A stretch of DNA of 64,000 bases, from NCBI GenBank assembly GCA_944391285.1, contig CALXSY010000003.1:1-64000 (forward strand), in the 5' to 3' direction. Every line of letters starts with the position of its first letter. The stretch's first letter is position 1. The DNA is from an uncultured Clostridia bacterium (GTDB lineage: Bacteria; Bacillota; Peptococcia; Peptococcales; Peptococcaceae). Position numbers and translations under genes: made by a program. The notes under the pieces were generated by a model. That model ran no database searches. It saw only the letters and a list, made by a program, of their open reading frames with translations, and had not been told where the DNA came from. This document shows positions 9,203 to 17,242 of the stretch, piece by piece.

Positions 9203-9625
9203 TTATACCTCCTCACTTACATTGCTATCAGTAACCGGCTCAAGATGGCATTCCCAGCAGGAAGGATCAACATTGGAATACTCATGACATTTCAAGCAGA
9301 AATCTTCATAGTTGGAGTGGCACTCAAAGCAGGTGTTTTCCAAACTAGCCAAGTATTCGCGACCATCTTCGGTTACGATCATTCTGTTACCATTGCGCAC
9401 CACTTCCACTTTCCATTCGCTTAATACTTTCATGTGGTTAGCACGCATATAGTCTGTATCATAGATACAGCTGGCATCATCACCCAAAGCATTGATAGCC
9501 GGGGTGTCTAAACTGATTTCTACATCAGGACTTACACTATCACTGCCGATGCTGGACCAAATGGGGAAGGTGACAATGGCCAGAAAAATCACTAATGCAA
9601 TAATAATTTTAGTTGGTTTGTACAT
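9203..9625 (-). CDS. dsrJ: DsrJ, tri-heme cytochrome c
   Basis: A 140-residue protein anchored or exported by an N-terminal hydrophobic helix (residues 7-23). It has exactly three CXXCH heme c sites: CFECH (99-103), CLKCH (110-114) and CWECH (123-127). The segment C53-IYDTDYMRANHM matches the DsrJ region whose Cys serves as an unusual heme ligand in characterised DsrJ. Its start overlaps the dsrK stop (TAATG). Heme attachment needs the ResB/CcsA system, encoded in the same operon. Confidence 0.95.
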   Translation of the reverse strand: MYKPTKIIIALVIFLAIVTFPIWSSIGSDSVSPDVEISLDTPAINALGDDASCIYDTDYMRANHMKVLSEWKVEVVRNGNRMIVTEDGREYLASLENTCFECHSNYEDFCLKCHEYSNVDPSCWECHLEPVTDSNVSEEV

Positions 9626-11238
9626 TATTCATCATCCTCCTCCACATTTTGCAGGGGCTCGAAACGTAAATTCTCCTCACGTTTTTTCTCACCGGTCATA
9701 ACTAAAGCGTTGCCCAACAACTCATGAACACCGCAAACTTCTACGCCGGGATTCCAATATTTCATTAATGCCGGCAATGCAGCTCTGTCGATAGCACAAA
9801 CGCAGGCTAACATATTAACGCCGTGTTTTTCTTTTACATATTTAACAGCATTAGCTCTGGGGAAACCGCCGCGCATACGCATTTCCATGTTTTCATCGTT
9901 GCCTAAGCCGGCACCGCTGCCGCAGCAGAAAGTATTTTCACGGATAGTTTCTTCAGGCATTTCATACCATTCAACACAGTGATCCAAAATATAGCGCGGT
10001 TCATCTAACAAGCCCATGGCTCTGGCAGGGTTGCAGGAGTCATGATAGGTAGCAATAACACCTTTGTTTCTGCTGGGATCTAATTTTACTTTATTGTGTT
10101 TCAGCAAGTCAGCAGTGAATTCACAAACGTGAATCATCTTGGTGCCGGCAGCATTGTGGAAAACAGTGCCGGTAACAGGACTTACCGGAACCTCCAGATT
10201 GTCAGGAGCCGGACCATTCATAGTATCCATGTATTGGTTGATTACGCGCCACATATGACCGCACTCACCGCCGATGATGAATTTTACACCCAAACGTTTA
10301 GCTTCAGCATAAATTTTAGCATTCAAGCGTTTCATCATTTCATTGGAGGTAAATAAACCAAAGTTACCACCCTCGGAGTTATAGGTACTTAAGGTGTAGT
10401 CTAAGCCCATCTCATGGAAGAGCATCAGCTGACCCATCAAGCTATAAGTACCGGGAGTAGCAAATACGTCACCGGACGGCGGAACATACAAAATTTCTGC
10501 ACCTTTTCTGTTGTAGGAAAGGTCTAAGCGCACACCGGTAATATCCTCAATATCATCATTAATCATATCGAACGAGTCCACGATACCATGAGGTTGGATA
10601 CCTAAGTGGTTGCCTTTCATGTAGCAGGCAGAAACCGGTCCCATGATCCAGTCAATGCTTAAGCCTAAAAGACCCAATAATTCCCGAGCCAACATGGTGA
10701 TCTCTGCTGTGTCGATACCATATGGGCAAAATACTGAGCAGCGGCGGCATTCGGTGCATTGGAAGAAATAGTAGAACCATTCTTTCAATACCGGCAAGGT
10801 TAACTCCCTTGCACCAACCATTTTCGCCATGTACTTTCCGGCTAAGGTATATTCTTTACGATATACCGAACGCAAGAGCTCAGCTCTCAATACCGGCATG
10901 TTTTTGGGATCGCCGGAACCTAAAAAGAAATGACATTTGTCGGCACAAGCACCGCAGCGCACACAGACGTCCATAAATAATTTTAAAGAACGGAATCTCT
11001 GCAAGCGGTCTCTCAAACCATCGAGAACGATCTCTTTCCAATTCTCCGGTAATTGCCAGTCTTCATCTGTAGTCTGCCAAGTCCGGGGATTGGGCATATC
11101 CACAATCTTCAAACTTTCCGGCTTGCAAGCATAACTGTAAGTGCCCGGTTTGTATACAGTGGGAGTATCCATCCAACTGGTCATAGGCGGCTTATAGTTA
11201 ATCTTCAACAAATCTGCTGGCTTTGCAAGTTTTGTCAT
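9625..11238 (-). CDS. dsrK: DsrK, HdrD-like cytoplasmic iron-sulfur catalytic subunit
   Basis: A soluble 537-residue subunit that takes electrons from DsrM and, in the characterised system, is thought to reduce the DsrC trisulfide. Two ferredoxin [4Fe-4S] motifs are seen: C92xxC95xxC98xxxC102 (CVRCGACADKC) and C161xxC164xxC167xxxC171 (CTECRRCSVFCP). Later come HdrD/CCG-type Cys segments: DSCNPAR and TFCCGSGAGLGND, the site of the special [4Fe-4S] cluster in HdrB/HdrD relatives. It is encoded directly before dsrJ. Its natural partner DsrC is not in this window. Confidence 0.94.
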   Translation of the reverse strand: MTKLAKPADLLKINYKPPMTSWMDTPTVYKPGTYSYACKPESLKIVDMPNPRTWQTTDEDWQLPENWKEIVLDGLRDRLQRFRSLKLFMDVCVRCGACADKCHFFLGSGDPKNMPVLRAELLRSVYRKEYTLAGKYMAKMVGARELTLPVLKEWFYYFFQCTECRRCSVFCPYGIDTAEITMLARELLGLLGLSIDWIMGPVSACYMKGNHLGIQPHGIVDSFDMINDDIEDITGVRLDLSYNRKGAEILYVPPSGDVFATPGTYSLMGQLMLFHEMGLDYTLSTYNSEGGNFGLFTSNEMMKRLNAKIYAEAKRLGVKFIIGGECGHMWRVINQYMDTMNGPAPDNLEVPVSPVTGTVFHNAAGTKMIHVCEFTADLLKHNKVKLDPSRNKGVIATYHDSCNPARAMGLLDEPRYILDHCVEWYEMPEETIRENTFCCGSGAGLGNDENMEMRMRGGFPRANAVKYVKEKHGVNMLACVCAIDRAALPALMKYWNPGVEVCGVHELLGNALVMTGEKKREENLRFEPLQNVEEDDE

Positions 11239-11250
11239 AATAACACCCCT

Positions 11251-11826
11251 CTATTCTCCTTCTTTTTGGTTGTCTATATAGTTACTGCACCTCATAAAGG
11301 TACTAGTATCCACCGATTCATTAAGCAGATTAGCTTTTTGCAAGATATCATTGGTCTCTTTAATTTGCTTAATCCGCAGTTGGTAAATTAATTCACGGCT
11401 TTCGACGTAAATATCAAATCCCAGTAAAGCCATGGTATCAATATAGCCGCAGAAATCATCCAGCTCTTCTTTTGTGAGCTCTCCCTTAGCTATTTCCTGC
11501 TCAAAGGCTTGAGCAAGCAGAGGTTTAAACGCTAAAATAAACGAAACAGCCTGCGAAGGCTTAACATCCTGTACTGCCCTAATGCGCAAAATCATTTCCA
11601 GCTCGCTGTAGATTTTGTCGGCATCGCACTCTCCGGCTAACTCATTTAAAATTTTGTCCATCGACAAATAAATATTGCTGCCGACCGGATTGGTAAAGGT
11701 GTTTTGATGTTTTTCAAAATACTGCACACTTTGCTCCGGATAAGATTTAATCAGTAATTCAAACCAATCTTCCAAAAGTTTTTTATGATGTTTTTTTACT
11801 AGGGCAGCCACGCTCCCTTGTTTCAT
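11251..11826 (-). CDS. RsbRD N-terminal domain-like protein in the dsr operon
   Basis: A 191-residue, mostly helical soluble protein. The opening (LVKKHHKKLLEDWFELLIKSYP), a central acidic helical stretch, then RAVQDVKPSQAVSFILAFKPLL and GFDIYVESRELIYQLRIKQIK fit the globin-like RsbRD N-terminal domain found in stressosome co-antagonists. The STAS partner domain of full RsbR proteins is absent. It lies 12 nt upstream of dsrK and behind ccsA, so it is cotranscribed with the complex. A sensory or regulatory role is inference; the RsbW-like anti-sigma factor encoded 3 kb away makes a link worth testing. Confidence 0.7.
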   Translation of the reverse strand: MKQGSVAALVKKHHKKLLEDWFELLIKSYPEQSVQYFEKHQNTFTNPVGSNIYLSMDKILNELAGECDADKIYSELEMILRIRAVQDVKPSQAVSFILAFKPLLAQAFEQEIAKGELTKEELDDFCGYIDTMALLGFDIYVESRELIYQLRIKQIKETNDILQKANLLNESVDTSTFMRCSNYIDNQKEGE

Positions 11827-11844
11827 ATTTACACCTCCTTCGTT

Positions 11845-12648
11845 TTAGCTTATATAGCTATGCAGCCCCGGCAATAGATAGCTTACGCCAAAGAAAGTAA
11901 ATATTACCGCTACAAAACCTATAATGCTTAAAATTGCGGTTTTTTTGCCGCGCCAGCCTCTCATTAAACGAATATGCAGATAAATCGCATACACCAGCCA
12001 AGTCACTAAAGCAAAAGTTTCCTTGGGGTCCCAAGACCAAAATGTGCCCCAAGCATACTCCGCCCACACAGCACCGGTGATCAGCATAATCGTTAAAAAA
12101 GGCATGCCGACAAAAACCATTTTATATGAAACCTCGTCCAAAACTTCCGCTTCCGGCATTTTTTGCAGCTTACCCTGCTCCCGCAGCAAATAAGCTATTG
12201 CCAAGCCGAAAGAAATAGCAAAGGTACCATAAGCAATAACAGCCGCTGTCACATGAAAGGACAGCCAATAACTTCTTAATGAAGGATTAAGCGGATTAAC
12301 CGACATATCCAAATTTAACAGCCAGCAGCTTAAAGCAATTGAAATAGGCATGATAAAAGCGCCGATTTGGCTTAAAGCAAACTTTTTTAATAAAATTAAG
12401 TATATTATGCCAATAGCCAAAGCAAAGCACATGCCAAATTCAAAGCCGTTATTCAAAGGCAAACCTTGAATCAAGATGCCTCTCAGCACAACTAAGATGC
12501 CGTTAACGGCAACAGCCAGCACCGTAACAATTACTGCGGCTTTTTTGACCTTCTCATTGCTTTGGAAAAACTGATACACATCTAAGACGAAAGCGCCGAC
12601 ATATAAACAAAGCATCGCCCAAAGAATCGGCAACTGCAAGCTGCTCAC
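11845..12648 (-). CDS. ccsA: Cytochrome c biogenesis protein CcsA/ResC family
   Basis: A heme-handling membrane protein of system II cytochrome c maturation, 267 residues with about eight helices. The tryptophan-rich signature is clear at about 200-210 (WGTFWSWDPKE), with flanking His residues H132 and H225 as likely heme ligands. The start is GTG after GGGGG, beginning 2 nt after the resB stop codon. Together with ResB it would deliver and attach heme to the three CXXCH sites of DsrJ. Confidence 0.92.
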   Translation of the reverse strand: MSSLQLPILWAMLCLYVGAFVLDVYQFFQSNEKVKKAAVIVTVLAVAVNGILVVLRGILIQGLPLNNGFEFGMCFALAIGIIYLILLKKFALSQIGAFIMPISIALSCWLLNLDMSVNPLNPSLRSYWLSFHVTAAVIAYGTFAISFGLAIAYLLREQGKLQKMPEAEVLDEVSYKMVFVGMPFLTIMLITGAVWAEYAWGTFWSWDPKETFALVTWLVYAIYLHIRLMRGWRGKKTAILSIIGFVAVIFTFFGVSYLLPGLHSYIS

Positions 12649-12650
12649 AC

Positions 12651-13811
12651 TTATTTCCCCCTTAAATTGGTTTCAAAATCCTCTTTCATTTTTCTCATTA
12701 TTTCCGGAGATTTGCAATAAACTCTCCCTTGCCAAGCGCCGTCTTTGGCTTGGCGCAGATAAATCTCCCGATAACGGCTGCTCCAGAACATTACCGAAGC
12801 TAAGCAGGCTATGATAAAGCCCAAAAATACGACTTTACTGCCTTGGGCATATTTAATCTGCAAAATCGTATAATTATTCTCACCGCCGTATTCCATACTT
12901 ATGCCGTCTTTAAAAGCAAACGGCTCACCCAAAATTAAAGTATAGGTTTGTTCTTCACCTTTGTACCTGACATGCACAAAAACTTCCTCATCGCTTAATC
13001 CATGAGCTATCAAGGTTAAATCATCGCTTACATCCACTGCCAAATCCTCCGGCAGAGAATAAACCCCATCAGCCTCCGCATTTACTCCCTCTAAAGAAAG
13101 CAAAAAGTGATATTTGTAGGAATTTTGATAAATAGTCAAATCTTTATAAATCAGCGGATGATTAACCATACTTTGACCGCTGGCTACAACCTCGCCGTCC
13201 TTGGTTAAATCCAAAGTAGTAACCCAGTTATCAACCGCTCCTTGGTCATCATAAACGGTTTCAAATTTTTCCACAACAATTTCATAGCCTTCGCCAATTT
13301 TAGCCGCTACAGCACTAGGCAGCGCCACCTTTTGCCCGTCAGTGCAGATTACTGCCCCGCTCACTGCAAAAGAAACTAAAAAAGCGCCGATAATGATGAT
13401 TAAAATGGCTAAATGCAGCACATGGGGAGCAAATAAGCTTGCCTTTCCCTTTTGCGCAAAAATGCAAATCCCTTGCTCATTTTCCGCTGTATCCATTTTA
13501 AAGCCCATCTTTTTTAAGACAGCCGTTATTTCATCTTGGCTGCAATTTTCAGCCTGAGCAATATTTTCATAGCCTGAGCCAGCAAAGTCGGCTTTAGCTT
13601 TTCTGCGACTGATCCGCCAAGCCCCCGGCAAATGCAAGACGGTGCAGCTGAATAGATTGAGCCAAAAAACAGCCATCAATAGCCTAAACATCCAGCTGGA
13701 GTAGATCTCCATATCTCCGTACACCGCTGCCACAGCATATAAACCGGCCATAGCTGCCAGTAGATAAATAGCTAATTTTAAAGAAGCCAAAGAGCGCAAA
13801 AACTTATGCAA
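12651..13811 (-). CDS. resB: Cytochrome c biogenesis protein ResB
   Basis: ResB (Ccs1) partners with CcsA to attach heme to apocytochrome c outside the membrane. The 386-residue protein has three N-terminal helices (about 10-30, 40-62 and 130-155), a large extracytoplasmic domain rich in beta segments, and a last helix (VVFLGFIIACLASVMFWSSR), the normal ResB layout. The start is TTG, five bases after AAAGGAGG. It is the first gene of the eight-gene operon that ends with dsrM. Confidence 0.9.
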   Translation of the reverse strand: MHKFLRSLASLKLAIYLLAAMAGLYAVAAVYGDMEIYSSWMFRLLMAVFWLNLFSCTVLHLPGAWRISRRKAKADFAGSGYENIAQAENCSQDEITAVLKKMGFKMDTAENEQGICIFAQKGKASLFAPHVLHLAILIIIIGAFLVSFAVSGAVICTDGQKVALPSAVAAKIGEGYEIVVEKFETVYDDQGAVDNWVTTLDLTKDGEVVASGQSMVNHPLIYKDLTIYQNSYKYHFLLSLEGVNAEADGVYSLPEDLAVDVSDDLTLIAHGLSDEEVFVHVRYKGEEQTYTLILGEPFAFKDGISMEYGGENNYTILQIKYAQGSKVVFLGFIIACLASVMFWSSRYREIYLRQAKDGAWQGRVYCKSPEIMRKMKEDFETNLRGK

Positions 13812-13855
13812 TTTCTTTACCTCCTTTTATCAATACTTAGTAGCCTATCCAATTT

Positions 13856-13861
13856 ATTATA
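13856..13861 (-). promoter_or_regulatory. Promoter of the resB-ccsA-dsr operon (extended -10)
   Basis: TATAAT with an upstream TG (TGGTATAAT) on the minus strand, about 45 nt before the resB start. The -35 is poor (TTGCAA at only 15 nt, or TATTGC at 17 nt), suggesting a need for an activator or an alternative sigma factor. Confidence 0.5.
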
Positions 13862-14026
13862 CCAGAAAGTTTTTATTTGCAATAGGTCTTTAAAGGATTT
13901 TTTTCGCCAAAATAGAGCAAAATTTTTTCTTATATTTTATCGAATACATAGGGCGTTCTTTTTTTACAACTATATTGTGCAATTTATCACTAACAAACAA
14001 CATTTTTTGTCCTTTTTCGCTTAAGC

Positions 14027-14758
14027 TTAATCTTGAATTTTCTCCCGCATTTTATTTAATGCCTTGCGCTCCAAGCGGGAAACCTGCATCTGCGACAGAT
14101 TAAGCAGCTCTCCAACCTTGCTCTGCGTCATTTCCTCAAAGTAACGATAATAGATTATCTGCCGCTCTGTTTCGTCCAGTTCCTCCATAGCCGCCTTTAA
14201 GTCGTGCTTATGCTCAATAGCCGCCAGATTATTATCGTCACTGCCTAAAATATTGATCAAAGTCGAGGTCTCATCATCTGTGCCGCTTGCCGACAAGGAA
14301 ACCGCCTGCATGGCGTTTTTAGCCTCTCTGGTTTCTTTAAGCAAATTAACATCGGCAGACAAAATCTTTGCCAGCTCACTTTCGCTGGCTTCTCTGCCTT
14401 TTTGCTTCAAAAACTCGCTTTCTGCCTTGTTTAATAAGGGAGCTAAATCACGATATTTGCGCGGCACTGATACTTGCCAAACATTGTCCCGGTAATAATT
14501 GAGGAGTTTACCGCTCACCGTGCGATAGGCATAGGTTTTAAAGCGGATACCTTTATCCGCTTCAAAACGCCTTAAGGCGTCATAAACGGCAATCCGCGCT
14601 ACCTGCATCATATCTTCCTTTTCCCTTTGGACATAGCACTGGGATTGACACCAATATTTAATTAACGGTTCCATCGCTTTTAATACAGCTTCCGCATGAG
14701 GCTCGTCTGGACAGCTTTTGTATAAAAGCACTAACTCTTCTACGTCTAATTTTTCCAT
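14027..14758 (-). CDS. Sigma-70 family factor, SigB/SigF/SigG subgroup
   Basis: A 243-residue sigma factor without region 1.1. Region 2 (about 40-110) includes EKEDMMQVARIAVYDALRRFEADKGIRFKTYA; region 3 follows; region 4 (about 185-240) has the HTH MTQSKVGELLNLSQMQVSRLERKAL, closest in pattern to SigF/SigB. It is encoded directly after its probable anti-sigma kinase, with the stop and start overlapping. No spoIIAA/rsbV anti-antagonist gene is adjacent, which argues against the canonical spoIIA operon. It could be a general stress or envelope-stress sigma factor. Confidence 0.85.
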   Translation of the reverse strand: MEKLDVEELVLLYKSCPDEPHAEAVLKAMEPLIKYWCQSQCYVQREKEDMMQVARIAVYDALRRFEADKGIRFKTYAYRTVSGKLLNYYRDNVWQVSVPRKYRDLAPLLNKAESEFLKQKGREASESELAKILSADVNLLKETREAKNAMQAVSLSASGTDDETSTLINILGSDDNNLAAIEHKHDLKAAMEELDETERQIIYYRYFEEMTQSKVGELLNLSQMQVSRLERKALNKMREKIQD

Positions 14759-15153
14759 CAGTGTTTTAACGTCAGCTTACCGCCAACGACCCCTTTCTCA
14801 AAATACATTTCGTCCAACAACTCCTGCATCAACAAAAGCCCGCGACCATGCTCCGAAAGCACATCAGTCTCTCTTTTGGGGCACACTTCCAGCTTTTTAT
14901 CACCGCAATCATACACCCAAAAGCAAAATTGTCCTGCTTCGATCTGACAGCTGACTTTTACACAGCGATCTTTGCCATTAATATTGCCATACAAAAACGC
15001 ATTATTCACGCTCTCCCTCAGGCACAAAGCAATATCCAAGCACTGCTCCCTGTCAACTGCCTGAGCTTTTAAATACTGCGCTATTTCCTTTATAAAAGCA
15101 TCTATTTCTTCCACAGCTTTTAAGCTAAATTCCATTTTCTTTTCTATCTCCAT
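14758..15153 (-). CDS. Anti-sigma factor, RsbW/SpoIIAB-like serine kinase
   Basis: A GHKL-ATPase-fold protein of about 131 residues. The N box is visible (CLRESVNNAFLYGN with the Glu and Asn), and the G boxes are represented by YDCGDK and HGRGLLLMQELLDE. Such proteins bind and silence a sigma factor and phosphorylate an anti-sigma antagonist. The gene overlaps the sigma gene by one base, which strongly suggests a cognate pair. The ATG used here is not preceded by a clear ribosome binding site; an in-frame ATG 18 nt further in has GGAG 12 nt upstream and is an alternative start. Confidence 0.85.
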   Translation of the reverse strand: MEIEKKMEFSLKAVEEIDAFIKEIAQYLKAQAVDREQCLDIALCLRESVNNAFLYGNINGKDRCVKVSCQIEAGQFCFWVYDCGDKKLEVCPKRETDVLSEHGRGLLLMQELLDEMYFEKGVVGGKLTLKH

Positions 15154-15532
15154 CAATTAAACTTTGAAAAGCCTCTCTTGCTCTTTTACTTATTAATGAA
15201 GCGATCAGTGGATCAGCCCCTAAATGATCAGCCATGATCAGTTTTAATCCTGCCCATTCTTCCGCCAAAGCCTGCAATCTTTTAGGCAAGCCTTGCGCCA
15301 AATGATTGCCTACCGTAAGAAATATCGGTGCTAAGATTATTTCCCTAATATTTTTTTCTGCCAGCTCCCGCACCTTATCTTCTAAAGACGGCGCGGCAAA
15401 CTCTACAAAAGCCACCTCTACCTGCCAGGCGGGATTCTGTGCTTTAACCATTTCACCCAGCAGGCGTATCTCCGCATTGGCAGCTTCTCTCCTGGAGCCA
15501 TGCCCCAATACGATTAATGTCTTAGATGTCAA
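15125..15532 (-). CDS. Sirohydrochlorin chelatase, CbiX/SirB family (short form)
   Basis: A single-domain class II chelatase of 135 residues, the size of short CbiX proteins that act as dimers. VLGHGSRREAANAEIRLL carries the metal-binding His of the HGSR signature, and APIFLTVGNHLAQGLPKRL the second active-site His. It inserts Co2+ (cobalamin route) or Fe2+ (siroheme route) into sirohydrochlorin; sequence alone cannot decide. Given the dsr complex next door, siroheme supply for a dissimilatory sulfite reductase is an attractive guess. The start is TTG and overlaps the end of pspC by 11 nt. Confidence 0.88.
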   Translation of the reverse strand: MTSKTLIVLGHGSRREAANAEIRLLGEMVKAQNPAWQVEVAFVEFAAPSLEDKVRELAEKNIREIILAPIFLTVGNHLAQGLPKRLQALAEEWAGLKLIMADHLGADPLIASLISKRAREAFQSLIDGDRKENGI

Positions 15533-15734
15533 TATAATCTGTCTCCTCAGGAATCAACAAAGCCATTGCTGCATATGCCAAAACGATTGCTATAATGCTC
15601 ATCGGCAAAACAATACAAATCAAAACGAAAGCTACTCTGACTACTGTAGGATCTATACCAAAATATTTAGCTATGCCGCCGCAAACTCCGGCCACTTTTC
15701 TTTCTTCACCTTTAGTTCTTCTCAACTTTTTCAT
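15522..15734 (-). CDS. PspC-domain membrane protein
   Basis: A 70-residue phage-shock-protein-C domain: KKLRRTKGEERKVAGVCGGIAKYFGIDPTVVRVAFV followed by one long hydrophobic helix (VLICIVLPMSIIAIVLAYAAMALLI). PspC proteins sense or counter envelope stress at the membrane. I chose the ATG after GGCGGTGA over an ATG 15 nt upstream. It is the first gene of the overlapping set pspC-cbiX-anti-sigma-sigma, which points to an envelope-stress role for the sigma factor. Confidence 0.88.
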   Translation of the reverse strand: MKKLRRTKGEERKVAGVCGGIAKYFGIDPTVVRVAFVLICIVLPMSIIAIVLAYAAMALLIPEETDYIDI

Positions 15735-15764
15735 AAATATCACCGCCATTTTTTATTTTACATC

Positions 15765-15792
15765 TTGTTTTATTTTCGAAATGTAGTACAAT
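15765..15792 (+). promoter_or_regulatory. Probable promoter of the small coiled-coil membrane protein gene
   Basis: TTGTTT, 16-nt spacer, TACAAT on the plus strand, about 30 nt before the start codon. Confidence 0.45.
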
Positions 15793-15823
15793 AAAACTAA
15801 CTACTTTCAAAGGAGGATAATCC

Positions 15824-16126
15824 ATGCACACATTTTTACTATTGATCGCTTCCCTGGCCAGCTTATGCTTGGTAGTTTTCAGCTACCTGGCTTTGACCTC
15901 GCAGCTTTCTTTAACTTTATATGTGCTCTTGTCTTTAAGTATTTCCGTCATTCTGCTCTTTGGCTGCGAATATCTTTTGCACAAGTGCTACCGTTTGAAA
16001 AAATCTCTCAAAACTGCCAATACTTCCTCTGGCAAGCAGCAGCAGGAATTTCAAGCTTTAAACGAGAAAATCGCCACCTTGGAAAAAGAGCTGGCTGAGG
16101 AAAAAGCTAAAACCGTCAATAATTAA
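15824..16126 (+). CDS. Small membrane protein with C-terminal coiled coil, function unknown
   Basis: I do not recognise a family. The 100-residue protein has two hydrophobic helices (about 3-27 and 30-48), a short basic linker (HKCYRLKKSLK), then a charged heptad-like tail (FQALNEKIATLEKELAEEKAK) likely to form a cytoplasmic coiled coil. This architecture resembles LapA-like or small septal/scaffold proteins, but no signature is decisive. AAAGGAGG precedes the ATG. Its end overlaps the convergent downstream gene by 4 nt. Confidence 0.75.
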   Translation: MHTFLLLIASLASLCLVVFSYLALTSQLSLTLYVLLSLSISVILLFGCEYLLHKCYRLKKSLKTANTSSGKQQQEFQALNEKIATLEKELAEEKAKTVNN

Positions 16127-16743
16127 CAAATCATTCCTCTGGTTTCTTCACGCTGAAGGAGCCGGAGGAATATTTCTTCGTAGAGATTTTCCCAAAACTT
16201 TCTTACTCTTTTCCAGTTGCTGCGTAAATATATTTCCTCATCGTCGTCCAATAATTGCTGAGTACTCAGCTTTTCTTCTATTTTTTCCAACTCCGCACCG
16301 TCCAAAAGCAACCCGTCTAAAAAGTTATAGGTATCACTCAGCTCACTCATATTAAGCTTTTCCTGCCATTGGGACTGGATGAGCTGAAAAATCAGCCAAT
16401 ATCCTATAAAAGCCTTGCTCACAGCTACCGTACGTTTTTTGTCAAAAATCGGATGGGTATTGCTGTAAGCGGCAATAGTACATATTTTGTCCCAAGCATT
16501 TTTCCTTACCACATCGAGCCGCTCTTCTTCAATCATGCCGAAGCGCACCATTTGATTAAACATCTCGGAAATTTCCTTGGTGCCTAAGCCTTTGGGCAGA
16601 ATATAGCCTTCTAATTCTTCTTCCGCGCAGGCTGCTGCCAAAGCAGTAATAAGCCAGAAATACTCTTCGGACAAAAAGATATCTTGTAGTTTATTCGGTT
16701 CAATATTTTCGATATTTACCGCTTGTTTTTGTCGATTGAGCAT
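16123..16743 (-). CDS. Hypothetical soluble helical protein
   Basis: A 206-residue protein, rich in acidic residues and predicted largely helical, with no recognised motif and no signal peptide. Recognisable patches are IFLSEEYFWLITALAAACAEEE and VSKAFIGYWLIFQLIQSQWQEK. It has GGAGGG before the ATG and a plausible promoter (TTGCAA, 16 nt, TATAAT) just upstream, so it is likely a real single-gene unit. Function unknown. Confidence 0.75.
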   Translation of the reverse strand: MLNRQKQAVNIENIEPNKLQDIFLSEEYFWLITALAAACAEEELEGYILPKGLGTKEISEMFNQMVRFGMIEEERLDVVRKNAWDKICTIAAYSNTHPIFDKKRTVAVSKAFIGYWLIFQLIQSQWQEKLNMSELSDTYNFLDGLLLDGAELEKIEEKLSTQQLLDDDEEIYLRSNWKRVRKFWENLYEEIFLRLLQREETRGMIC

Positions 16744-16780
16744 TTTTAGCCCTCCAAAATAGATAATTCTTTACTTTTAT

Positions 16781-16808
16781 ATTATATCATACCCCCTAAA
16801 GATTGCAA
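16781..16808 (-). promoter_or_regulatory. Promoter of the hypothetical gene
   Basis: Minus-strand TTGCAA, 16-nt spacer, TATAAT, about 35 nt before the ATG. Confidence 0.5.
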
Positions 16809-16898
16809 TGATTTTCTTAAAAAAGTAGGTGCGGAAATCCCTCTGATAAGTTATATTTTTATTTTGAGCTGGGATAATGTTTTTTTAACGAAAAGCCC

Positions 16899-16927
16899 TT
16901 GCATTTTTATCCTCTTTCTGCTATGAT
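16899..16927 (+). promoter_or_regulatory. tyrS promoter
   Basis: TTGCAT, 17-nt spacer, TATGAT with an upstream TGC (extended -10); it feeds the T-box leader. Confidence 0.65.
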
Positions 16928-16933
16928 TATTTT

Positions 16934-17217
16934 GTATGCGAAATACTTAAATATTGTACAAGCGATGATTGAGACCAGTAAGGATTGCGGTGTTTTTCAG
17001 AGAATCGGCGGTTGGTGCAAGCCGATAAAGCTCCATTCCCCAATACCCTCATGAGTGCTTGTCTGAAAAAAGTAGGACAAGCCGTTTGGCAAGCGTTATT
17101 TTGCCCGAGTAGTTTAGGAAAATTACTCACTGAGAAATATTTCGCGAGAAATATTTGTTTTCAGAGGTGGTACCGCATTTTTGCCCTCTGTAGTCCTTAG
17201 ACTACGAGGCTTTTTTT
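16934..17217 (+). promoter_or_regulatory. T-box riboswitch leader of tyrS
   Basis: The canonical T-box sequence AGGTGGTACCGC is present at 17165-17176. Upstream stem I elements are visible: the AGAGA bulge and the GGTTGGTGCAAGCC segment. A UAC at 17044-17046 is the likely Tyr specifier codon, matching the downstream tyrS. The terminator arm is a stem around GTAGTC / GACTAC closed by GCC/GGC and followed by seven T (17183-17217). Uncharged tRNA-Tyr would stabilise the antiterminator and let transcription reach tyrS. The specifier is assigned by position and by fit to the gene; I did not fold the whole leader. Confidence 0.92.
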
Positions 17218-17242
17218 ATATCTTTGTTAAGGAGAGAGATTG

